Below are positions 22,183 to 28,779 of a DNA stretch of 36,510 bases, piece after piece. The notes under the pieces were generated by a model, which did no database searches, was not told where the DNA came from, and saw nothing but the letters and a program-made list of their open reading frames with translations. A program made the position numbers and the translations under genes. Origin of the DNA: Candidatus Kuenenia stuttgartensis. GTDB lineage: Bacteria; Planctomycetota; Planctomycetia; Planctomycetales; Planctomycetaceae. The stretch spans positions 1-36,510 of the forward strand of contig CAMDRI010000041.1 of NCBI GenBank assembly GCA_945906725.1, in the 5' to 3' direction. Each line of letters starts with the position of its first letter. The stretch's first letter is position 1.

Positions 22183-24360
22183 ATGGCGACTGAACTCAAA
22201 GTGGCCTGGGGGCCTCGCAAGGACAACGTTTATCTGGGCAAAGAAATCACGCGTCTGGATGGCGTTGAAAAAGCCTCCGGAGCGGCGAAGTACGCGGCGG
22301 ACGCCAATCCGAAGGGTTGCCTCTTTGCCAAGGTGCTGAGTTTCAAAGGTGGTGCCGGCAAGGTGAAATCGCTGGACCTCTCCGAGGCTCTGAAAGTCCC
22401 CGGCGTGAAAGCGGTTCACGCTTTCGTCAAAGAAGGTGATGAACTGCAATGGGACGGCACGCTGGTCGCCGCCGTTGCCGCCGAACGGCAAGAGCAAGCT
22501 GAAGACGGCGTGCGAGCCATCAAATTCGCCTTCGACGCGATGGAGCACTTCGTCGATGAAGACGACCTCAAGGGAGCCGAGGCCGCCAAGCGGACCAAGG
22601 ATCTCGGCAACAACACCAAGGGTGATGTCGAAGCCGCTCTCAAGACGGCGGCTGTGGTCCACAAAGGGAGCTACGGCATCGCGACGATCAGCCACATGTG
22701 TCTCGAAACGCACGGTTCCTGCACTCGGTGGGAAGACGGCAAGCTGATCGTCAACCACTCGACGCAGAACGTCAGCGGCACGCCGGCGAATTTCGTCAGC
22801 GAACTCCAAAAGCAGCACAACATCTCGGTCGACGTGGCCGACGTGACGGTGCTGTGCCAATTCGTGGGAGGCGGCTTCGGCTCGAAGTTCGGGGCCGACG
22901 ATTGGGGCGCGGCAGCCGCGAAGATGTCGAAAGAGGCCGGCCGTCCCGTGCGGCTGATGCTCGATCGCGCGACGGAACTCAAGATCGCCGGCACTCGGCC
23001 GAGCGGTTTCGCTGACGTCACAATCGCCGCCGACAAGGATGGCAAGATCGTCGCCTGGGATAGCCATCACTGGGGCACCAACGGAGGCATGAAGGGGGGC
23101 ACGCTCAATCTCGCGCAGTTCCCGTATGTCTTCGATTTCGAGAACCGCAATCGCAAGGCGACCGGCCTGATCACCAACTCCGGCCCCGACCGCGCGTGGC
23201 GAGCACCTCCGCACCCGCAGTTGTGTGCGTTGACCGACACGGCGATTGACGACATTGCGGCCAAGCTCGGCAAGAGCGCCGTCGATGTGTTCCTCGCCAA
23301 CCTAGAAAACATCACGGGGCCGGCACTGGAGAAGCTCATCCCGACCTACACTGCCGAAATCAAACGAGCGGCCGAATTGATCGGCTGGTCGAAGAAGTGG
23401 CATCCCCACGGCAAGGGTGGCGACGGAGACGTCAAACGCGGTCTCGGCATGGCGATGCACACTTGGGGTGGCAGTGCTCACGCCGGTACTTGCACCGTCC
23501 GCATCAACCCGGACGGCAGTGTCGAGTCGCTCAGCGGCACGCAGGACATCGGCACTGGCACTCGTACCGCGATCGCGATGGTGCTCGCCGAAACGTTCGG
23601 CATCACACTGGACGCCGTGAAGGTCCGCTATGGTTCGAGCGTTTATCCACGCTCCGGCCCCTCCGGCGGCAGCACGACGATCGGTGGTGTTTCCGGCCCG
23701 AATCGTCGTGCCGCGATCGCCGCCCTCGGCAAGTTGTTCGACGTTGTTGCTGAGAAGCACAAAGTCAAAGGTAACGATCTGACGGCGAAAGGTGGCAAGA
23801 TCTGGTCCGGCACGAAAGAGATCTGCACCTGGAAGGCTGCATGCGGACTGCTCGGCATGATGGGCATCGAGACCACGGGCGAAGGCCCGAAGGACGATGG
23901 CCTGACGAGTGTGCAAGTTGGTGGCGTCCAAATGGCGGATGTCTCGGTCGATACGAAGACCGGCATCATCCGCATGAATCAGTTCGTCGCCGTCCAAGAC
24001 TGCGGCCTGATCGTCGATCTGCTGACCGCCAAGAGCCAAGTCTACGGCGGCCTCATCATGGGCATCGCGTACTCGTTGACCGAGGAACAAATCCTCGACA
24101 ACAAGACCGGCCGCTACATCAACGCCGACATGGAAAACTACAAGCTGCCCCGCATCGGTGACATCGGCGAACTGATCGTCGAGATGTACCAGCCCGACAG
24201 CGAATATGAACGGGGCGTCATCGGCCTCGGCGAACCCCCGGTCATCTCCTGCGGAGCTGCCATCAGCAACGCGGTTGCGAATGCCACGGGAGTCCGCGTG
24301 CCGACGATTCCACTCACGCCGAAGCGAGTGCTCGACGCACTTAAAGCGGCGAAGGCGTAA
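22183..24360 (+). CDS. Molybdopterin-binding catalytic subunit, xanthine dehydrogenase family
   Basis: The protein has 725 residues from the ATG at 22183, with GGGAGG upstream; a longer frame starting inside the previous gene is not real. Residues about 30-130 are the a/b hammerhead domain (RLDGVEKASGAAKYAADA). The cofactor-binding part has CQFVGGGFGSKFG, DRAWRAPPHPQ, the QDIGTGTRTAIAMVLAE motif and GPSGGSTTIGGVSGPNRR. The catalytic Glu is in GLGEPPVIS near residue 683. It hydroxylates aldehydes, purines or other heterocycles using water. It has no signal of its own, consistent with export attached to the Tat-bearing small subunit. A maturation chaperone gene (XdhC type) is not in the window. 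Confidence 0.94.
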   Translation: MATELKVAWGPRKDNVYLGKEITRLDGVEKASGAAKYAADANPKGCLFAKVLSFKGGAGKVKSLDLSEALKVPGVKAVHAFVKEGDELQWDGTLVAAVAAERQEQAEDGVRAIKFAFDAMEHFVDEDDLKGAEAAKRTKDLGNNTKGDVEAALKTAAVVHKGSYGIATISHMCLETHGSCTRWEDGKLIVNHSTQNVSGTPANFVSELQKQHNISVDVADVTVLCQFVGGGFGSKFGADDWGAAAAKMSKEAGRPVRLMLDRATELKIAGTRPSGFADVTIAADKDGKIVAWDSHHWGTNGGMKGGTLNLAQFPYVFDFENRNRKATGLITNSGPDRAWRAPPHPQLCALTDTAIDDIAAKLGKSAVDVFLANLENITGPALEKLIPTYTAEIKRAAELIGWSKKWHPHGKGGDGDVKRGLGMAMHTWGGSAHAGTCTVRINPDGSVESLSGTQDIGTGTRTAIAMVLAETFGITLDAVKVRYGSSVYPRSGPSGGSTTIGGVSGPNRRAAIAALGKLFDVVAEKHKVKGNDLTAKGGKIWSGTKEICTWKAACGLLGMMGIETTGEGPKDDGLTSVQVGGVQMADVSVDTKTGIIRMNQFVAVQDCGLIVDLLTAKSQVYGGLIMGIAYSLTEEQILDNKTGRYINADMENYKLPRIGDIGELIVEMYQPDSEYERGVIGLGEPPVISCGAAISNAVANATGVRVPTIPLTPKRVLDALKAAKA

Positions 24361-24364
24361 TCTT

Positions 24365-24426
24365 GTGGCGCACGCGTCTCGCGTGCGCCTCTTTCTCTTC
24401 CATCCATCGCACGCAAACCGCGTGCG
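24365..24426. repeat. Copy of the GTGGCxCACGxGxCTCGC palindrome plus second small palindrome
   Basis: The 23 nt at 24365-24387 match the 17488-17552 repeat arms closely and contain a perfect 10-bp stem (GGCGCACGCG, TCT, CGCGTGCGCC). A degenerate partner CGCACGCAAACCGCGTGCG lies at 24408-24426. They fill the 85-bp gap between the molybdopterin and FAD subunit genes and may affect transcript processing inside the operon. Confidence 0.7.
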
Positions 24427-24445
24427 CTCTCTGACGAGGTGAAAC

Positions 24446-25471
24446 ATGCGATCCTTCGAATACGCTCGTCCTGAAACCGAGGCCGAAGCGCTGGAACTGC
24501 TCGCCGAGCACGGTGGCAACACCGCCGTCCTGGCTGGCGGGACTGACTTGATGAATCTGCTCAAACGCGACGTGATCCAACCGGCTCGCGTCGTGGACAT
24601 CAAAAATATTCCGTCTTGGCGAGGCCTCAAACCGCAAGACGGCGGAGTGCTGATCGGCGCGAACACGACGCTCGATGAAATCAACGAGCACGCGCTGGCC
24701 GCCGACTATCGCTCGTTGATCGACGTGATCGAGGGCATTCGAGCCATTCAGATCACGGCCAACGGGACACTCGCCGGAGACCTGTGCCAACTGCCGCACT
24801 GCTGGTACTTCCGCAACGGGTACGGTCTGCTGGCGATGCAAGACGGCGAATCGCTCGTCGCCACCGGCGACAACCGCTACCACGCCATCCTCGGCAACAG
24901 CGGCCCGGCGAAATTCGTCAGTGCCTCTCGCTTCGCCCCTTCTGCGATGGCGTGGGATGCGAAAGTGAGACTTGTCACACTAGCCCGAAGCGCGAGCGAG
25001 GGAGCCGATGCCGTTGCCCCGAAGGAAGAATGGTTGCCGCTCGATTATTTCTTCCAGACGCCGAAGGTGAACTCGCAAGGTGTGACGGTGCTCAAGCCAG
25101 GTCAGCTCATCACGCACGTGTGGTTGCCGGCCGCGAGCGATACTCGCAGTGCGACCTACGAGGTCTTGGAACTTTGTGGTCTCGATCAACCGCAAGCCAG
25201 TGCCGCGTGCTGCCTCGGAATCGACGGTGGCATCGTCCGCAGTGCGAAGATCGTGCTCGGCCATGTGGCCCCAACTCCGTGGATCGCCCACGAAGCGGCC
25301 AAGTGGCTGGTCGGTCAGCCACTCACCTCGGACATCGCCGAAACTGCGGGCCGCATGGCCCTCGCGAAAGCGACGCCGCTCAGCCACAACGACTACAAAG
25401 TCCAAATGGCGGAAACGGCGGTGAAGCGAGCGTTGCTCAAAGCCACGAATCAACTCGGCGAAATTTTATAG
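24446..25471 (+). CDS. FAD-binding subunit of the molybdenum hydroxylase
   Basis: The protein has 341 residues and follows GACGAGGTG upstream. The PCMH-type FAD fold shows AGGTDLMNLLKRDV, IGANTTLDEI and NGTLAGDLCQLPHCWYFRNG; the last, with its nearby Cys residues, resembles the YagS-type subunits of aldehyde oxidoreductases. The C-terminal CO-dehydrogenase flavoprotein domain includes ASAACCLGIDGG, KIVLGHVAPTPW and a helix of the AAKWLVGQPLT type. It accepts electrons from the 2Fe-2S subunit. Residues about 177-194 (TLARSASEGADAVAPKEE) interrupt the usual KVRLV...LPL hairpin and come from an inserted repeat. It is the last gene of the operon, with a terminator 43 bp downstream. Confidence 0.92.
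   Translation: MRSFEYARPETEAEALELLAEHGGNTAVLAGGTDLMNLLKRDVIQPARVVDIKNIPSWRGLKPQDGGVLIGANTTLDEINEHALAADYRSLIDVIEGIRAIQITANGTLAGDLCQLPHCWYFRNGYGLLAMQDGESLVATGDNRYHAILGNSGPAKFVSASRFAPSAMAWDAKVRLVTLARSASEGADAVAPKEEWLPLDYFFQTPKVNSQGVTVLKPGQLITHVWLPAASDTRSATYEVLELCGLDQPQASAACCLGIDGGIVRSAKIVLGHVAPTPWIAHEAAKWLVGQPLTSDIAETAGRMALAKATPLSHNDYKVQMAETAVKRALLKATNQLGEIL
24980..25002 (+). repeat. LARSASEG-type repeat inserted in the FAD subunit gene
   Basis: The core GCCCGAAGCGCGAGCGAGGG (24983-25002) is a sequence I recall as a common dispersed repeat in planctomycetes, giving LARSASEG or LARRASEG when translated. Here it is read in frame within a hairpin of the FAD protein. The surrounding residues, through about 25023, also lack family similarity, so the inserted piece is probably 40-50 bp. 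Confidence 0.65.
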
Positions 25472-25513
25472 TCAGTCAGCAAAGGCTCACTGTTCCGCGC
25501 CATCGAGTTCGCC

Positions 25514-25544
25514 CCGCCGAAACCTGTGTTCGGCGGTGTGTTTT
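25514..25544 (+). terminator. Rho-independent terminator of the molybdenum hydroxylase operon
   Basis: CCGCCGAA (25514-25521) and TTCGGCGG (25529-25536) form a perfect 8-bp stem around a 7-nt loop, followed by TGTGTTTT. It stands 43 bp after the FAD subunit stop. Confidence 0.8.
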
Positions 25545-25565
25545 GCAATCCCTGCCTGATTGATC

Positions 25566-25585
25566 CGAGTGCCGAGCGGCACTCG
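25566..25585. terminator. Second hairpin downstream of the operon
   Basis: CGAGTGCC and GGCACTCG form a perfect 8-bp stem with loop GAGC, followed by CGTTTGCAGATTTTATTTTC. It may back up the terminator 30 bp earlier. Nothing else is seen in 25472-25631. Confidence 0.5.
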
Positions 25586-25631
25586 CGTTTGCAGATTTTA
25601 TTTTCGGCACCGATGGCTTGAGGGAGGCGTC

Positions 25632-25874
25632 ATGCCTGATTCGTTGTCCGCGGTCCCCGCCGGCATCAGCGCGGCGCTGGAATAGTTGAAGGTGGATCTG
25701 ACGGTTGCCGCTGGGAACAACTTGGCCGGATTGATTCTGTACGGGGGGCTGGCACGCGGTCGGTATCGGCCGGGCAAGAGCGATGCCAATGTCGTCGTGT
25801 TGTTGTGAGATGCGAGTCCGGGTGCGCTTTCGGCAATCGCGGCGGCGCTCAAGAAAGATGGCGGACATGAGTAG
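25632..25874 (+). pseudogene. Nucleotidyltransferase-domain protein, decayed
   Basis: One reading frame runs from an ATG with GGGAGG upstream through 81 codons but is broken by TAG (25683-25685) and TGA (25806-25808) before a final TAG (25872-25874). The translated pieces are MPDSLSAVPAGISAALE, then a 40-codon stretch containing LAGLILYGGLARGRYRPG and KSDANVVVLL, then DASPGALSAIAAALKK. The LYGGLARG...KSD pattern is the polymerase-beta-type nucleotidyltransferase motif (GS/GG with two Asp), here with the second Asp replaced (DAN). Related intact genes are much longer, so the 3' part is missing too. Conservation of frame between the stops points to recent decay. Confidence 0.75.
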
Positions 25875-25897
25875 CCCTCCTTCAAATGGACGTGTTC

Positions 25898-25978
25898 GTA
25901 GTTCAGGCTTTCCAGCCTGACTCGAATGGGGCAATCGCGTCGAGTGTTGATCGGGTCAGCCTGGAAAGGCTGAACTAC
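25898..25978. repeat. Palindromic repeat with 24-nt arms (AFQPD type)
   Basis: The arm at 25898-25921 (GTAGTTCAGGCTTTCCAG...) is the inverse of 25955-25978 except for two compensating G/C positions, with a 33-nt centre. In one frame it translates to VVQAFQPD and VSLERLNYG, peptides I recall from many planctomycete annotations, where they mark a dispersed palindrome. It lies between the pseudogene and the PQQ-like gene and would form a large hairpin in the leader RNA. Confidence 0.85.
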
Positions 25979-26032
25979 GGCTGTGATTCTATCGCGTTCG
26001 GCAGCGAGCCCAACCAGATAGAGGGGCGAAAG

Positions 26033-27373
26033 ATGTCGCGAGGATGGCTGGCCTGCGTTTGTGTGACGGCGTTGATTTCCTGGAGTCAGTGCACGCTCGC
26101 TGAGGATTTCGCAGAGGCGCGAGTTCACAACTGGCATCAATGGCGAGGGCCGGACGCCAATGGCGTCGCACCGGCCGGCGATCCACCGATCGAGTGGGAT
26201 CAAACTCGCAACGTGAAGTGGACAGCCGAGATTCCTGGCCACGGAAAATCGACGCCGATCATCTGGGGGAACCGCGTGTTCCTGATCACGGCGGTCAACA
26301 CCGGCAAAGTCGTCGCGGGGGTGACCAAGCCGGAGGATCAGCCGATGCGGACGTTCGGGATTAAGTTTCCGAACACGCTGTTTCGATTCGTCGTGCTCTG
26401 CCTGGATCGCAAGACCGGCAAGACGCTTTGGGAACAGACCGCGATCGAAGAACTGCCACACGAAGGACACCACGGCGACAACAGTCACGCCTCGGCGTCG
26501 CCGACGACGGACGGCAAGTTGTTGTACGTCTCGTTCGGATCGCGCGGCGTGTACTGCTTCGATCTGGATGGCCAGTTGCAGTGGAAGAAGAAGATCGGCA
26601 ACGTCGAAACGCGGCTGAGCTTCGGCGAGGCCAGTTCGCCAGTGTTGCATGGCGGCATCGTGATCCTGAACCGCGACAACGAAACAGATTCGCACCTCTT
26701 GGCGATCGATGCACAAACGGGTGACACTCGGTGGCAAGCGAAGCGAGAGGAAGTCAGCGCGTGGGCGACACCGCTGGTCGTCGAGCACAACGGCCGCACG
26801 CAGGTCATCACTAATGCCAGCCGTCGTGTGCGCAGCTACGACTTGATGACCGGCAAAGTCTTGTGGGAATGCGCTGGCCAAGTCGCCAACGTGACTCCGT
26901 CTCCGGTGCTCGTTGGCGACCGAGTCGTCTGCATGAGCGGCTATCGAGGCAGCATCGCGATGTCTCTGCCGCTGGACGCCACAGGCGACATCACCGGCAG
27001 CGACCGGATCGCCTGGCGTTGGGAACGGGACACGCCGTATGTGCCTTCGCCGTTGCTCTACGGGGACATGCTGTATTTCAACAAATTGAACAACGCGGTT
27101 CTGTCCTGCCTCGATGCCAAGACTGGGAAGCCAATTCTCGAATCGGCTCGCTTGCCGAGTTTGAGCAACATCTATGCGTCTCCGGTGGGAGCCGCCGATC
27201 GCATTTATCTGGTGGGTCGCGACGGCACGGCACTCGTACTGAAACGATCCGCGACGTTGGAGGTTCTCGCGACGAACAAACTCGACGACTCGTTTGATGC
27301 TTCGCCTGCAATTGTCGGCAAGCAACTGTTTTTGCGAGGTCATCAGCACTTGTACTGCCTTGAGGCACGCTGA
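26033..27373 (+). CDS. Secreted PQQ-like beta-propeller protein
   Basis: I start at the ATG at 26033 (446 residues), which has GAGGGG 7 nt upstream and opens a signal peptide (MSRGWLACVCVTALISWSQC, cleavage near LAED). The longer frame begins inside the palindromic repeat. The mature protein opens with HNWHQWRGPDANGVAP and repeats blades of the WxxxxxTPxxxGxxV and LDRKTGKTLWEQ, DAQTGDTRWQAK, DLMTGKVLWEC, DAKTGKP type, ending in LKRSATLEVLATNKLDD. This is the PQQ-like or BamB-like propeller, common in planctomycetes, probably periplasmic. Binding of PQQ itself is not shown, and a scaffold or sensing role is as likely. It converges on the GNAT gene with a 7-bp gap. Confidence 0.9.
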   Translation: MSRGWLACVCVTALISWSQCTLAEDFAEARVHNWHQWRGPDANGVAPAGDPPIEWDQTRNVKWTAEIPGHGKSTPIIWGNRVFLITAVNTGKVVAGVTKPEDQPMRTFGIKFPNTLFRFVVLCLDRKTGKTLWEQTAIEELPHEGHHGDNSHASASPTTDGKLLYVSFGSRGVYCFDLDGQLQWKKKIGNVETRLSFGEASSPVLHGGIVILNRDNETDSHLLAIDAQTGDTRWQAKREEVSAWATPLVVEHNGRTQVITNASRRVRSYDLMTGKVLWECAGQVANVTPSPVLVGDRVVCMSGYRGSIAMSLPLDATGDITGSDRIAWRWERDTPYVPSPLLYGDMLYFNKLNNAVLSCLDAKTGKPILESARLPSLSNIYASPVGAADRIYLVGRDGTALVLKRSATLEVLATNKLDDSFDASPAIVGKQLFLRGHQHLYCLEAR

Positions 27374-27380
27374 CCGACGA

Positions 27381-27887
27381 TCACAGCTCGCGACGGATCG
27401 ACTCTTGTTTGAACAGCACGAAGCCCGCCTTCAGATAATTGGGCAACGCAGCCGGGTGGTCGAGCGTGCAAGTGTGGAGCCAGAAGCGGTGAGGCTGATG
27501 GCTCCAGGCTTGGTCGATGGTCCATTGCAGAAACCACTTTCCCAACCCTTGGCCGATGAACTCTCGTTTGAGGCCGAACTGAACCAACTCGATCTCGTAT
27601 GGCTTGCGGCGGTCGAGTTCGGCGAATCCAGCGGGAGAGCCAGCGACCTGCAACACATGCAGTTCATTGAGCGGATGCTGAATGACGGCGGCGAGTTGGG
27701 CGTCCGAGAGCTTGCGGCGGCTGAGCCAATGAAAATCGCGGCCGACCGCGTTGTACAAATCGCGGTATTCGCCCACGGTCGGAGCCTGGACATGCAAAAC
27801 GTTCAGCCCGTCGCAAGGAGCCGGAACGGTTCGACGCGACGGGCTGAGCATTTCCAAGTTGAAGACTGTGACGTCAACGATCTTCAA
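27381..27887 (-). CDS. GNAT family N-acetyltransferase
   Basis: The protein has 168 residues, starting at TTG with GAGGAA about 6 nt upstream. The acetyl-CoA-binding motif A is visible as IELVQFGLKREFIGQGLGKW, and the late strand-helix HPAALPNYLKAGFVLFKQ is typical of GNAT enzymes. N-terminal residues 35-70 provide the usual helical lid. It transfers an acetyl group to an amine on a small molecule or protein; the acceptor cannot be guessed. It follows the glycine-rich membrane protein gene by 34 bp on the same strand and may end the RND pump transcript. Confidence 0.85.
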   Translation of the reverse strand: MKIVDVTVFNLEMLSPSRRTVPAPCDGLNVLHVQAPTVGEYRDLYNAVGRDFHWLSRRKLSDAQLAAVIQHPLNELHVLQVAGSPAGFAELDRRKPYEIELVQFGLKREFIGQGLGKWFLQWTIDQAWSHQPHRFWLHTCTLDHPAALPNYLKAGFVLFKQESIRREL

Positions 27888-27921
27888 GAGTTGTTTCCTC
27901 GAGGCCGTTCGAGGTCAGAGA

Positions 27922-28665
27922 TTATTTCGAAGTCAGTCGCTCGCGCAGGGATTTCAGCGCGTTCGCGTTGGCTTCACTTTCGAATGGATTCGCGTCCGGA
28001 GCTGGCTGCGCACCGCCACCACCAAACCCGCCACCGCCACCTCCTCCGCCGCCTCGGCGGAAGGGCAGGCCGATCGCTTCTTGTTTCGCCTTCTGCGCGT
28101 CGTCGAACAGAGCCAGCAGGTCATTGTATTTCTTCTCGGCATCGTCGTCGGTCAGCGTCTTGAGTTCGGCGAACTCGTCGAGTTGTTTAGCGAGTGCCTG
28201 GCGTTGCTCATCGGTCAACGTGACAGCGATGTCGCCGGTGAGTAGTTCCAGCTTGCGGATCAACGTGGTGAGTTGCTGTTTGGGTCGCGGACCTTGGCCG
28301 CCGCCACCGCCCCCCATCATGCCCATCATTCCTCCCATGCCGCCTCCCATTCCGCCACCGGGTCCACCAGCACCGGGTGTTCCACCAGCACCGGGTGCTC
28401 CACCGCCTCCACCACCCATCATCGGTGATGCCGGCGCGGCACTGGCTGCGGGTTCTTCTAGGGGAACCTCTTTCACTTGATAGCCCATCGCATAGGTGCC
28501 GGCCATCGCGCCAGCGGCACCCAGCAAGATGCCGACAACGCCAGAGATCAGCCAGACGGTCGCGTCCCGCTTCGTCTTTTGCTGTCGAGTCACCCAGACC
28601 AAGACAAAGACTGTCAGTAAACCGAGAGTCAACACATAGGAACTCGTTGCTTCAATGCCAGCCAT
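27922..28665 (-). CDS. Membrane-anchored protein with Gly/Met-rich low-complexity segments
   Basis: I chose the ATG at 28665 (247 residues), which has GGAG 7 nt upstream. It has two membrane helices (SYVLTLGLLTVFVLVWV and VWLISGVVGILLGAAGAMAG). A low-complexity segment made of GGG, GMGG and GMMG units follows at residues about 80-125. Next comes a helical region (LIRKLELLTGDIAVTLTDEQ, LAKQLDEFAELKTLTDDDAEKK) like the heavy-metal-sensor/Spy-type helices seen beside efflux genes, and then a second glycine tract. The C-terminus is helical (ANALKSLRERLTSK). It lies 114 bp after the RND permease stop on the same strand. A role as accessory or metal-sensing part of the pump is a guess. Confidence 0.7.
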   Translation of the reverse strand: MAGIEATSSYVLTLGLLTVFVLVWVTRQQKTKRDATVWLISGVVGILLGAAGAMAGTYAMGYQVKEVPLEEPAASAAPASPMMGGGGGGAPGAGGTPGAGGPGGGMGGGMGGMMGMMGGGGGGQGPRPKQQLTTLIRKLELLTGDIAVTLTDEQRQALAKQLDEFAELKTLTDDDAEKKYNDLLALFDDAQKAKQEAIGLPFRRGGGGGGGGGFGGGGAQPAPDANPFESEANANALKSLRERLTSK

Positions 28666-28779
28666 GAGCGTCTCCGTTTCAAAACAGGCGAAATGAAAAC
28701 TCGTTGGCCACAACGGAAGTAGAAACCCGGCCAACACGAATGGGGCCAGTGTATCTGGCGTTCGTCGCAGCGACAGCCA

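Noticed and set aside
22123-24684. Long minus-strand frames opposite the molybdenum hydroxylase genes
   Set aside because: They are antisense to clearly conserved proteins and are typical of high-GC codon bias. Their residues show no domain.
25632-25874. Stop-codon recoding in the nucleotidyltransferase frame
   Set aside because: It would need both TAG and TGA to be read through, the normal C-terminal half is also missing, and no recoding structure is visible.
25886-26032. Upstream start for the PQQ-like protein at the repeat
   Set aside because: The extra 49 residues are translated from the palindrome, whereas the ATG at 26033 has a ribosome binding site and opens a signal peptide.
25598-27349. 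A 583-codon minus-strand frame opposite the PQQ-like gene
   Set aside because: The plus-strand protein has a signal peptide and propeller repeats; the antisense frame is rich in Arg, His and Val without motifs.
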